From: JBGPJM01 sp041485385
Lineage (GTDB): Bacteria > Planctomycetota > Phycisphaerae > Phycisphaerales > UBA1924
Direction: 5' to 3'
Assembly: GCA_041485385.1 (NCBI GenBank)
Contig: JBGPJM010000028.1
Span: 1 to 33,970 of the forward strand
Length of the DNA stretch: 33,970 nucleotides
The translations under genes were made by a program, and so were the position numbers. This document shows, in pieces, positions 14,952 through 23,121 of this stretch. Position 1 is the stretch's first letter. Each line of letters starts with the position of its first letter. The notes beneath the pieces were generated by a model. The model was not told where the DNA came from. It was given only the letters and a program-made list of their open reading frames with translations, and made no database searches.

Positions 14952-17900
14952 GTGACGCTGCGATTCGAGCAACCCCAGTGGCTGCTGCTGCTGATCCTAG
15001 CCGTACCGATGGCCGTGGCCGCGCTGCGGTGGTTCACCGCGATGAGCCTGATGCGCCGGTGGTCGGCGGTGCTCATGCGGACGCTGCTCATCGCGCTGAT
15101 CGCGGGCACGCTCGCCGGCGCCACCGCCATCAGGCACACCGACCGGCTGGCCGTCGTGGCGCTGGTGGATGTCTCCGGCTCGGTGCAGCGATTCGCCAGT
15201 CTCGGGAGGGACGAGGACGGTCGCCCGATCTCCGCGCTGGAGGGTGTGCGGCGGTTTCTTCTTGAGGCCTCGCACGATCGCGGGCCCGACGATCTTCTCG
15301 GACTGGTCGTCTTCGACGGCGCCGCGCTGGCCATCGCCTCGCCGACCCGCGTGGACATGCTCGATCGCCCGCTGGATATCTCGATGGTCGAGGGGACAGA
15401 TATCTCCCAGGCCATCCGTCTTGGCGCGGCCATGATCCCCTCCGACGCCGCGGGGCGCCTGGTGCTGTTCAGCGACGGCAACCAGACTGCCGGCGACGGG
15501 CTCGTGGCCGCGCGGGAGGCCGTCGGCGGGCGGATTGCCTCCGCGGGCCCCCCCTCCCCCGGTCAGGGTGCGACCGGGCCTGTGCGTGCAGGCCTGCCGA
15601 TCGACGTCGCTCCGCTGGCGTACAACGTCGCGAGCGAGGTGATGATCGAGTCGATTGATGCCCCGCCGCAGGCGCCGGCCGAGTCGGTCATCACCGTGCG
15701 CGTCGTGCTCGAGTCCGCCGCCGCGGCCCGCGGCACTTTGCAGCTCCTTCGAGAGGGCCAGCCGCTGGACATCAACGGTTCCGAGCCGGGCACCGGGCGG
15801 TCGCTCACGCTCGCCCCCGGGCGGCACGTCGAGCTGATCAACGTTCCCCTCAACGCCGGTCGCATCCATCGGTTCGAGGCTGTCTTCGAGCCAGACCTGC
15901 AGCGTCGGGCCGACGGTACCCTCACGCCCGTCGGCGACACGATCGCCAGCAACAACCGGGCCCAGGCCGTGACGCTCACGCCGGGGCGCGGTAGCGTGCT
16001 GGTTGTTGACGGCGTGAGCGAGGGCGACCCTTCGGGCCCGGGTCAGATCCTGCCGCGAACGCTGCGGGAGGCCGCGCTCGACGTGGATGTTGTCTCCCCG
16101 GCGGGTGTCCCCGGCGATCTGCTCTCGCTGCAGGGGTATGACCTGGTCATCCTGGCCAACGTCCCCGCCGACGATCTTCCGCGCCCGGTTCATACCGCCT
16201 TGGCGAGCTACGTCAGCGAGCTGGGGGGCGGGCTGGTGATGATCGGCGGCAAGTCCTCCTTTGGCGCCGGCGCGTGGAAGGGGACGGATCTGGAGCCCAT
16301 CCTGCCCGTGAAGCTCGACCTGCCCGAGAAGCTGATCGTCCCGGCCGCGGCGATCATGCTCGTGCTCGACAACTCCGGTTCGATGAACCGCACGGTGATG
16401 GGCTCGACGCGGACGCAGCAATCGATCGCCAACGACGGGGCCGCGCTGGCCGTCATGACGTTGGACAAGACCGACATGGTCGGCGTCATCTCCTTCAACC
16501 TCGACTACACGGTCGAGGTGCCGCTCTCCAGGAACTCCGACCCCAAAGCCACCGCCGCGAAGATCCGCTCGATTACCTCCGACGGCGGAACGAACATCCC
16601 TCCCGCACTGGACGCGGCGTACCGCCAGCTCAAGGGGGTTACCGCCGACGTGCGGCACATCATCCTGCTGACCGACGGGCGATCTCAGGGGACCGAGCTG
16701 CTGGCCGACCTGGCCGCGAAGATCCACGACGACGGCATCAGCGTCTCGACGATCGGCGTCGGCGACCAGGCCGATACCCGGACGCTGGCGGACATGGCGG
16801 CGCGCGGCGGCGGGCAGTTCTACCAGGTGAGCGACCCGACCATCCTGCCCCGGATCTTCCTCAAGGCGGTGCGGGTCCTCCGTACGCCGCTCGTGCGCGA
16901 GGCCCCGTTCACGCCGGTGCTGCTCGGGACCGGCTCGCCGTTGGTCGAGGGCCTGGGGAGCATCGGCGACGGGAGCATCCCCCCGCTGGGCGGGCTGGTG
17001 CTCACGCAGGCGCGGACCGAGCCCGGGATCACGTACGCGATGATCCACCCCGCCGGCGAGCCGCTCCTGGCGCACTGGAACGTCGGCCTGGGGCGAGTGG
17101 CGGCCTTCACCTCCGACGCCAGCCGCTGGGCGCGGGAGTGGATCGACTGGCCCGGCTACCGCCAGATGTGGACGCAGGTCGCCCGCACGATCTCTCGTCC
17201 GCCGACCGACCGGTCGCAGGAACTGACGCTGGAGATCGTGGGCGATGCGCTGCGCATCAGGCTGGACGCCGCGGACAAGGAGGGGAAGCCCCTGGACCTC
17301 CTGAGCGTGCCCGCATCGGTGTACACGCCGTCAGGGGAGCGAGTGGCGCTGAACCTGAGCCAGACCGGGCCCGGTGTGTACGAAGGGAACGCCCCCGCCC
17401 CGTCCACCGGGAACTACGTGGTGACGCTCACGCCGCGCCTGGGAAACAGGCCGCTGTCGCCCGTCATCGGGGGGACCTCGCGGGCGACGGGCGTCGAGTA
17501 CCGGCGCCTGACCTCCAACGTGGGCCTGCTCGAGGAGATCTCGCGGGCCACCGGCGGGCGCGTGTTCGATATCCGCAATGGCAAGGGCGTGAAGCTCTTC
17601 GACCGCACCGGGATCACGCCCAGCGAGGCCCGGTTGCCGCTCTGGCGGACGCTGGCGCTGTGGGCGCTGGCGGCCCTGCTGCTGGACATCGGCACGCGGC
17701 GCGTGGCGTGGGACCGGCTGCTCAGCCGCGAGTTCGGCGCGGCCCTGCGGCGCGAGACCGCCGAGGCGATGCGGGACCGGGGGGCGCAGTCGGCCAGGAC
17801 GCTGTCGTCGCTCCGCGAGCGGGAGAAGGGCGGTGAGGTTGTCGTCGCCCAGGCCGCGGAGGTGAAGACACCGGAGCGGCCGCAGATGCTCTCCACCGAG

Positions 17901-18182
17901 GACGCCCGGCGGATCGTGCGAGAGCAGGCCGAGCGCCGTCGGATGGCCCGCGCGGCCGGCGCAGCTTCTCCTGCCGGCGGCGCGGGGCCCGCGCCCCAGC
18001 CCGCGCCCCAGCCCGCGTCCCGTCCACCGTCCCGGTCCCCTCCCGTCCCTCGCGCAGCCCCGGCCGGCGACGAGCAGACACCACCGGTTGAACCGGAGCA
18101 GACGACCTCCGGTCTGCTGGCGGCCAAACGGCGTGCACGCGAGCGGATCGAGGGGCAGGAAGAGCAGGGTAACACGGGGTAG
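14952..18182 (+). CDS. Double VWA-domain membrane protein with glutamine-amidotransferase-like segment
   Basis: 1,076 residues from a GTG start. Membrane helices at about 10-27 and 40-58 precede a first VWA domain with metal site DVSGS (73-77), SDGNQ later. Residues about 340-450 look like a class I glutamine-amidotransferase-like fold (VLVVDGVSEGD; GGGLVMIGGKSSFGAGAW); I see no catalytic Cys nucleophile. A second VWA domain has DNSGS (473-477), a DGGTNIPPAL stretch and TDGRSQ. A C-terminal helix (about 898-918) is followed by a Pro/Ala-rich disordered tail. BatA-like proteins of this build sit in the membrane and are often linked to MoxR ATPases, none of which is in the window. It is encoded right after the DUF4175-like protein, so the two probably form one complex. 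Confidence 0.88.
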   Translation: MTLRFEQPQWLLLLILAVPMAVAALRWFTAMSLMRRWSAVLMRTLLIALIAGTLAGATAIRHTDRLAVVALVDVSGSVQRFASLGRDEDGRPISALEGVRRFLLEASHDRGPDDLLGLVVFDGAALAIASPTRVDMLDRPLDISMVEGTDISQAIRLGAAMIPSDAAGRLVLFSDGNQTAGDGLVAAREAVGGRIASAGPPSPGQGATGPVRAGLPIDVAPLAYNVASEVMIESIDAPPQAPAESVITVRVVLESAAAARGTLQLLREGQPLDINGSEPGTGRSLTLAPGRHVELINVPLNAGRIHRFEAVFEPDLQRRADGTLTPVGDTIASNNRAQAVTLTPGRGSVLVVDGVSEGDPSGPGQILPRTLREAALDVDVVSPAGVPGDLLSLQGYDLVILANVPADDLPRPVHTALASYVSELGGGLVMIGGKSSFGAGAWKGTDLEPILPVKLDLPEKLIVPAAAIMLVLDNSGSMNRTVMGSTRTQQSIANDGAALAVMTLDKTDMVGVISFNLDYTVEVPLSRNSDPKATAAKIRSITSDGGTNIPPALDAAYRQLKGVTADVRHIILLTDGRSQGTELLADLAAKIHDDGISVSTIGVGDQADTRTLADMAARGGGQFYQVSDPTILPRIFLKAVRVLRTPLVREAPFTPVLLGTGSPLVEGLGSIGDGSIPPLGGLVLTQARTEPGITYAMIHPAGEPLLAHWNVGLGRVAAFTSDASRWAREWIDWPGYRQMWTQVARTISRPPTDRSQELTLEIVGDALRIRLDAADKEGKPLDLLSVPASVYTPSGERVALNLSQTGPGVYEGNAPAPSTGNYVVTLTPRLGNRPLSPVIGGTSRATGVEYRRLTSNVGLLEEISRATGGRVFDIRNGKGVKLFDRTGITPSEARLPLWRTLALWALAALLLDIGTRRVAWDRLLSREFGAALRRETAEAMRDRGAQSARTLSSLREREKGGEVVVAQAAEVKTPERPQMLSTEDARRIVREQAERRRMARAAGAASPAGGAGPAPQPAPQPASRPPSRSPPVPRAAPAGDEQTPPVEPEQTTSGLLAAKRRARERIEGQEEQGNTG

Positions 18183-18218
18183 AGCTTCTCGCGTGCGGCA
18201 AAGGGCCGGGGACCGCAC

Positions 18219-18224
18219 TACCGT
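18219..18224 (+). promoter_or_regulatory. Leaderless -10 box of the methyltransferase gene
   Basis: TACCGT ends 6 nt before the ATG at 18231, with no Shine-Dalgarno sequence. Confidence 0.5.
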
Positions 18225-18230
18225 TGTTCG

Positions 18231-19025
18231 ATGGACCCACGCATCCGCGGGACGTCTGGCGGGCCGCTGTACGCCCGGAACCCCACCGGGCGGTTCTCGC
18301 GCCGAGCCGAGGACTACAAGCGCTACCGGCCGTCGTACCCGGAGGCGGCCCTCGGCGCGGTGCTGGAGGACCTTGGCCGTCCGGCCTCGCTGGTCTGCGC
18401 CGATGTCGGCGCCGGCACGGGGATCTCGTCGCGCCTGGTCGCGGAGCGCGGCGTGCGCGTGATCGCGATCGAACCCAACGCCGCGATGCGCGAGGCGGCC
18501 GACCCGCACCCCCTGGTCGAGTGGCGGGATGGCACCGCGGAGGCCACCGGGCTGACCGATCGCTCCGTGCACATCGTCCTGTGCGCGCAGGCGTTCCATT
18601 GGTTCCGTCCGAAGGAGGCGCGTGCCGAGTTCGCCCGCATCCTCCGTCCGGGCGGACGCATCGCGCTGATGTGGAATCTCCGCGACGACAAGGGCGATGC
18701 CCTGACGGGGGCGTACGGCGCGGCGGTGAAGCACGCGGCCCGGGGCGACCCGGCCGCGTCCAAGCACCCCGGCGACAACGGGCTCAACGCCGACGCGGGG
18801 TTCGTCGGGTTCCGCTTGTTCGCGTTCCCGTACGCGCAGCAGCTCGACTGGGACGGCCTGCTCGGGAGGGCGACGAGCTCGTCGTACGTCCCGACCCAGG
18901 GCGACGCGTACGACGAACTGGTGCGTGAGCTCCGCGCGGCGTACGACCGGCACGTGGATACGGCCGGCCTGGTCTTCCTCCGCTACACGACCGAGCTCTA
19001 CCTCGCCGAGAGAGCCAGCTGCTGA
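18231..19025 (+). CDS. Class I SAM-dependent methyltransferase
   Basis: 264 residues. Motif I CADVGAGTGISSRLVAERG (56-74) with the acidic end of strand 2 in IAIEPN gives the SAM site. VLCAQAFHWF and the ARILRPGGRIALMWN strand fit the UbiE/methyltransferase-11 type, especially the group with an FHWF motif related to yeast Crg1 and trans-aconitate methyltransferases. The segment before motif I (FSRRAEDYKRYRPSYP) is typical of that group, in which it caps the SAM site. Substrate unknown, probably a small molecule. Its 3' end overlaps the 3' end of miaB by 28 bp, tail to tail, so the two transcripts are partly complementary. Confidence 0.85.
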   Translation: MDPRIRGTSGGPLYARNPTGRFSRRAEDYKRYRPSYPEAALGAVLEDLGRPASLVCADVGAGTGISSRLVAERGVRVIAIEPNAAMREAADPHPLVEWRDGTAEATGLTDRSVHIVLCAQAFHWFRPKEARAEFARILRPGGRIALMWNLRDDKGDALTGAYGAAVKHAARGDPAASKHPGDNGLNADAGFVGFRLFAFPYAQQLDWDGLLGRATSSSYVPTQGDAYDELVRELRAAYDRHVDTAGLVFLRYTTELYLAERASC

Positions 19026-20740
19026 ACCGCCGGCTCGCCGATCAGCGAGAGGGGGAGCGACCCGGTGATCGTCACGGGCACGATCCGTCCCACCAGCGAT
19101 GAGGGCTCGACGTCGCCCGCGGCCGGCAGGTCCACGTGGACGATCAGGTCGCCCTCGGTCCGCCCGGTGAACTGCACGTGATCCGACGGCCCCGCCGCCT
19201 CGATCGGCTGCTCCTCATCGCCGGGCGGCATCGCGCAGGCCGTGGGCGCCTCGTGGCGCCCCCCTCCCCCCGCCCCCCCCGGCGCCCGACCGCCGATGGT
19301 GATCGGCACGCCGCCCGCGCACGACCCGTTTGCTCTGGCCTCGGCGCTGCGCTTCTGCTGGCGGTGCGACAGCCCCTCGATGAGGATGTCGACCGTGCTG
19401 CCGACGTACCCCCGCCCGACCTCGGCGCTGATCCGCTGCTGCAGGGCCAGGAGCTCGTTGTTCCGGCGGCGCTTGACCTCCTCCGGCACGTCGTCGGTCA
19501 GCTTCTCGTGCGCCACCGTCCCCGGCCGGGCCGAGTACTTGAAGATGAAGCAGTTCTTGTACTTCGCCCGCTCAAGGAGCGCCGCCGTCGCCCGGTGGTC
19601 ATCCTCCGTCTCCGTCGGGAAACCGACGATGATGTCGCCCGCGATGGTCAGCGGGCGGCCGATCTCCGGCTGGTGCAGGTGCGCCCTGGCCCGGTCAAGG
19701 AACTCGAGGTACTCCCCGACCGTGTACCCGCGGTTCATCAGCTTGAGGATGCGGTCGGACCCGGACTGGCCCGGCACGTGCAGGTAGCGGCAGATCCGCG
19801 GGTGATCGCGGATGACCTCCAGGACGTCGTCGCCGAAGTCGCGCGGGTAGCTCGTGACAAACCGCAGCCGCCTGATCGTCGGCACCTCGTCGTGGATTCG
19901 CGCCAGCAGGCCCGCGAACGTCGTCGTCGCCTCACCCCGGAACGGGTCGCTCCGGTGCCCGCCCTGGTACGAGCGGCCCTTCTGCGGCTGCACGATCCCG
20001 CCGACGGTGACGGCCGCGCCGTGCTCGAAGCGGTAATGGTTCACCGTCTGCCCCAGCAGCGTCACCTCGATCACGCCGGCGTCGGCCAGGCGCCTGCACT
20101 CGTCGACGATGTGGCCGGGGGGGCGGTGCACTTCGGCGCCGCGCGTGAACGGCACCACGCAGTAGGTGCAGAACTTGTTGCAGCCGCGGGTGATCCGCAC
20201 GTACGCCGTGGCGCGATGGTCGGTGGGGGAGACGGCGCGGGAGAGGTCGAGCATCTCCAGCCTGTCCTCGGCCGCGGCGAGTGTCGCGCTGCGCCGGCTG
20301 GTGCTCCCCTGCAGCGCGACCTGGTTGGCCGATCTGGCCGGTCCGTTGCCACGGTCATCCGCCGCGAGCGACGCCCTCGTCCGCACGGCGTTGTCCAGCA
20401 GGGCCGGCACCTTGTCCAGCTCGCCCGGCCCGCAGAGGATGTCCACCACCGGCATGCGCCTGATCAGGTCCGTCCCGTCCCGCTCGGCCATGCACCCCAG
20501 CACGCCGACTACCAGCCCGGGCTGCTCCAGCTTCCGCAGGCGGAGTTCGCCCAGGCGGGACCACACCTTCTGCTCGGCGTGCTCGCGGACCGAGCAGGTG
20601 TTGTACAGCACGATGTCCGCGGCGGCGGCGTCGGGCGTGAACTCGTACCCCAGCGCGCGGAGCTGGCCCGAGACGAGCTCGGAATCGAGCTCGTTCATCT
20701 GGCAGCCGAAGGTCTCCATGTAGATCCGCCTGACGGGCAT
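18998..20740 (-). CDS. miaB: tRNA-2-methylthio-N6-dimethylallyladenosine synthase
   Basis: 580 residues against about 440-480 normally. MiaB is a radical-SAM enzyme that methylthiolates i6A37 of tRNAs reading UNN codons. The N-terminal cluster domain has C13 (FGCQMNE), C49 (NTCSVRE) and C83 (LGCMAE). The radical SAM motif is C187, C191 and C194 (GCNKFCTYC). YLHVPGQSGSDRIL and the IVGFPTETEDD stretch are also present. Three insertions explain the extra length: about 124-161, about 237-274 after LGQTVNHY, and a Gly/Pro-rich stretch at about 460-515 inside the C-terminal TRAM domain. The ATG at 20740 is supported by the family start (the residues upstream in frame do not fit) and by TAAACT 7 nt ahead. 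Confidence 0.92.
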   Translation of the reverse strand: MPVRRIYMETFGCQMNELDSELVSGQLRALGYEFTPDAAAADIVLYNTCSVREHAEQKVWSRLGELRLRKLEQPGLVVGVLGCMAERDGTDLIRRMPVVDILCGPGELDKVPALLDNAVRTRASLAADDRGNGPARSANQVALQGSTSRRSATLAAAEDRLEMLDLSRAVSPTDHRATAYVRITRGCNKFCTYCVVPFTRGAEVHRPPGHIVDECRRLADAGVIEVTLLGQTVNHYRFEHGAAVTVGGIVQPQKGRSYQGGHRSDPFRGEATTTFAGLLARIHDEVPTIRRLRFVTSYPRDFGDDVLEVIRDHPRICRYLHVPGQSGSDRILKLMNRGYTVGEYLEFLDRARAHLHQPEIGRPLTIAGDIIVGFPTETEDDHRATAALLERAKYKNCFIFKYSARPGTVAHEKLTDDVPEEVKRRRNNELLALQQRISAEVGRGYVGSTVDILIEGLSHRQQKRSAEARANGSCAGGVPITIGGRAPGGAGGGGRHEAPTACAMPPGDEEQPIEAAGPSDHVQFTGRTEGDLIVHVDLPAAGDVEPSSLVGRIVPVTITGSLPLSLIGEPAVQQLALSAR

Positions 20741-20747
20741 CGCGGCA

Positions 20748-20753
20748 AGTTTA
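20748..20753 (-). promoter_or_regulatory. Leaderless -10 box of miaB
   Basis: TAAACT on the minus strand ends 7 nt before the miaB ATG, without a Shine-Dalgarno. It faces the box of the histidine kinase gene across 31 bp. Confidence 0.55.
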
Positions 20754-20784
20754 GGCGGGAGCGGGGATTCAACCGCGTGGCGCG

Positions 20785-20790
20785 TACACT
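20785..20790 (+). promoter_or_regulatory. Leaderless -10 box of the histidine kinase gene
   Basis: TACACT ends 8 nt before the ATG at 20799, without a Shine-Dalgarno. Both this and the miaB promoter fit in a 58-bp gap, so their -35 regions would cross. Confidence 0.55.
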
Positions 20791-20798
20791 CAACTACG

Positions 20799-22571
20799 AT
20801 GTGGCGCCGCCTGTCCCTGGCCAACAAGTGCCTGTTGCTCTTCGGGGCCGCGGTGATCCTCATCATCGTCGCGGCCCTCTCCGTGCCGTGGCTGCGCATG
20901 AACTCCATCGTCGACGAGGGGCAGTACGAGGCCTCGCGCCAGCTCGTCTTCGAGTGGAGGACCCGGGCCGAGAGGGCCGGGAAGGACGGCCAGCCGCCCG
21001 CTTCCGATACCGTCGCCGGCGGGGCCATCGCCGTGCTCTCGCTCGAGGACGCCGCGCGCCGGGCCAGGGAGGATTGGTTCGTGAAGGATGCGCTGGCGTG
21101 GCTCTCCGGCACGCCCGACCATGCCGACTACAACGACGGGGGATGGGACTGGGACGGTACAACCCGGCGCTACTGGCACGCGTCGGCCGTGCGCAACCCC
21201 GAGGGCGCGCTCACCGGCATGATCGTGCTCGACCGGCCCTCCAGCGCCGCGGCGCGCCAGATCGTCGTCAACACCGCCTACATGCTCTCGGCCGCGCTCA
21301 TCGCCGGCGGCGTGGCCGTACTGGTCTTCTACCTGATCACCACCAAGATCATCCTCAGCCCCGTGCGGGAGCTGAAGGAGACCGCCGAGCTCATCCGCGA
21401 GGGAGACCTGGCGACACGCTCGGATATCTCGACCGGGGACGAGTTCCAGGAGCTGTCCGAGACGTTCAACCAGATGGTCGAGGCGCTGGCCACGAGCCAG
21501 GACCAGCTCCGCGCCATCAACGCCTCGCTGGACCTCAAGCTCAACGAGCTGGCCGAGCGCAACGTCGCCCTGTTCGAGCTGGCCAAGCTCAAGGGGGAGT
21601 TCCTCGCCAGCGTCAGCCACGAGCTGCGCACCCCGCTCAACTCGATCCTGGGCTTCGCGGACCTGCTCATCGAGCTGGCCGACCGCGAGGCGGCGGCGGG
21701 GGACGACTCGACGCGCCTGACCAAGCGCCGGCGGTACCTCGAGAACATCGTCACCTCCGGGCGGTCGCTCCTGGACATGATCAACGGCCTGCTGGAGATG
21801 GCCAAGGCCGAGGCGGGCAGGATGGAGCTGCACATCGAGCCCATGAACGTCCGCGACGCGTGCGAGGGGCTGGTCGCGCTCATGCGGCCGGTCGCCGACA
21901 AGAACGGCGTCGAGCTCGTCATGGAGGTCGCGGGCGACCTGCCCATCATCGAGACCGATGTCAAGAAGTTCCAGCAGGTGATCTTCAACCTGCTCTCCAA
22001 CGCGGTGAAGTTCACCGGCACAGGAGCGACCGGGGCCGGCGGGCCCGACGCCGAGCGGGTCCAGCAGCCCCCGGCGCCGCGCGCCGCTGCCGCCCCCCCT
22101 CCCGCCGACGACGGCGCGGCACCCTCCCCTGGGGGGGGGCTCAACGGCGCCGACGACCGCCCGCGGACCGGCGGGAGCGGGTCGGCCCGCCCGGCCCGCG
22201 TCACGCTCCGCGCCGAGCGCCTGCACGGGCGAGCCAGCGAGGGTCCGGGCTCCGAGGAGCGCCTCCGCGTGAGCGTGCTCGACACCGGCCCGGGCATCGC
22301 GCCGGAGGATCAGAAGATCATCTTCGAGAAGTTCCGCCAGCTCGAGGGGGGGCACACCCGCAGGCACCCCGGCACCGGCCTGGGCCTGGCGATCTCCAAG
22401 GAGCTCACCGCGGTTCTTCAGGGGGAGATCCAGCTCGAGAGCGAGGTTGGGCGCGGGTCGATGTTCTCGGTGATTCTCCCCCTGAAGATCGACCCCGAGC
22501 GTGCGGCCGAGATGAAGCTGGAGATGGCGTTCAGGGGAACGCTGGCCACGCAGCGCGCGGCACGCGGATGA
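20799..22571 (+). CDS. Membrane sensor histidine kinase (orphan)
   Basis: 590 residues. Helices at about 11-32 and 160-183 flank a sensor domain of about 125 residues. A HAMP domain follows (about 183-235, LSPVRELKETAELIREGDLA), then HisKA with phospho-acceptor H274 in SHELRTPLNS. The ATPase domain has N box N397/N401 (FNLLSNAVKFT), G1 D495 (DTGPGIA) and G2 GTGLGLAIS from 525. Between the N and G1 boxes is a Pro/Ala/Gly-rich, clearly unstructured insertion (about 406-480) that is not part of the standard domain. The core is otherwise complete, so activity is expected. No response regulator gene is in the window. Signal unknown. Confidence 0.93.
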   Translation: MWRRLSLANKCLLLFGAAVILIIVAALSVPWLRMNSIVDEGQYEASRQLVFEWRTRAERAGKDGQPPASDTVAGGAIAVLSLEDAARRAREDWFVKDALAWLSGTPDHADYNDGGWDWDGTTRRYWHASAVRNPEGALTGMIVLDRPSSAAARQIVVNTAYMLSAALIAGGVAVLVFYLITTKIILSPVRELKETAELIREGDLATRSDISTGDEFQELSETFNQMVEALATSQDQLRAINASLDLKLNELAERNVALFELAKLKGEFLASVSHELRTPLNSILGFADLLIELADREAAAGDDSTRLTKRRRYLENIVTSGRSLLDMINGLLEMAKAEAGRMELHIEPMNVRDACEGLVALMRPVADKNGVELVMEVAGDLPIIETDVKKFQQVIFNLLSNAVKFTGTGATGAGGPDAERVQQPPAPRAAAAPPPADDGAAPSPGGGLNGADDRPRTGGSGSARPARVTLRAERLHGRASEGPGSEERLRVSVLDTGPGIAPEDQKIIFEKFRQLEGGHTRRHPGTGLGLAISKELTAVLQGEIQLESEVGRGSMFSVILPLKIDPERAAEMKLEMAFRGTLATQRAARG

Positions 22572-22614
22572 CCGAGAGTTTGGCGCCGGGTGGCTGTGCC
22601 GCGCGGCACCGTAC

Positions 22615-23076
22615 TCAGCGCCCGCGCTCAGCATTCTGGACCCCCACCGCCCCCACGTGGTGCCGCAACACCGGCTTCCCTTCGCCCGGCCAATCCACCG
22701 CCACCACGTCGATCCGCACGGCCTTCCACCGGTTGGCCCGCGCCAGATGGCGCGTGATCGCCACGAGCTTCCGGCGCTTCTCCGCGTGCACGCTCATCTC
22801 CGGCGGGCGGTGCTCGGCCGAGGCCGGCCGGCCGTCGTCCCCGACTCGGCGCGTCTTCACCTCGACCACCACCCACGTTCGCCGGTCCGGGGCCATGGCG
22901 ACGATGTCCGCCTCGCCCATGGGCACCCGCACATTCCGGGCGATCACCCGGTAGCCGCCGCGCCGCAGGAGTCTGACGGCCTCGCGCTCCCCCCGCGGAC
23001 CCAGCGGGTCGCGTCTCGACCGCCGCCACAGCAGCCCGAGCACCCGCAGCACGGCTTCACGTCCCCGCACGCTCAT
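22615..23076 (-). CDS. YraN (UPF0102) family endonuclease-like protein
   Basis: 153 residues. After an Arg-rich start, GERE (29-32) begins the conserved core; GEADIVAM (54-61) and VVEVKTRR (70-77) match the family pattern GE-D-(L/I) and VEVKTR, which is the PD-(D/E)XK-like nuclease metal site (acid at 57, E72, K74). The biochemical role of the family is poorly known; DNA repair or uptake has been suggested. GGAGG lies 9 nt before the ATG. The gene follows the foldase gene by 45 nt on the same strand, probably one operon, and converges with the histidine kinase gene. Confidence 0.87.
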   Translation of the reverse strand: MSVRGREAVLRVLGLLWRRSRRDPLGPRGEREAVRLLRRGGYRVIARNVRVPMGEADIVAMAPDRRTWVVVEVKTRRVGDDGRPASAEHRPPEMSVHAEKRRKLVAITRHLARANRWKAVRIDVVAVDWPGEGKPVLRHHVGAVGVQNAERGR

Positions 23077-23121
23077 CGCCCGACGCCTCCACGCGTTTGA
23101 CGGTCAGCCCCTCCCGGCCGC

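Noticed and set aside
22596..22609. GTGCCGCGCGGCAC palindrome between the histidine kinase and YraN-family genes
   Set aside because: Perfect, but short and made mostly of G and C, so likely by chance in this composition; no T run and no promoter beside it.
19136..22954. 1,272-codon plus-strand open frame
   Set aside because: Runs antisense to miaB and in a wrong frame of the histidine kinase gene; Arg/Ala/Pro-rich with no motif.
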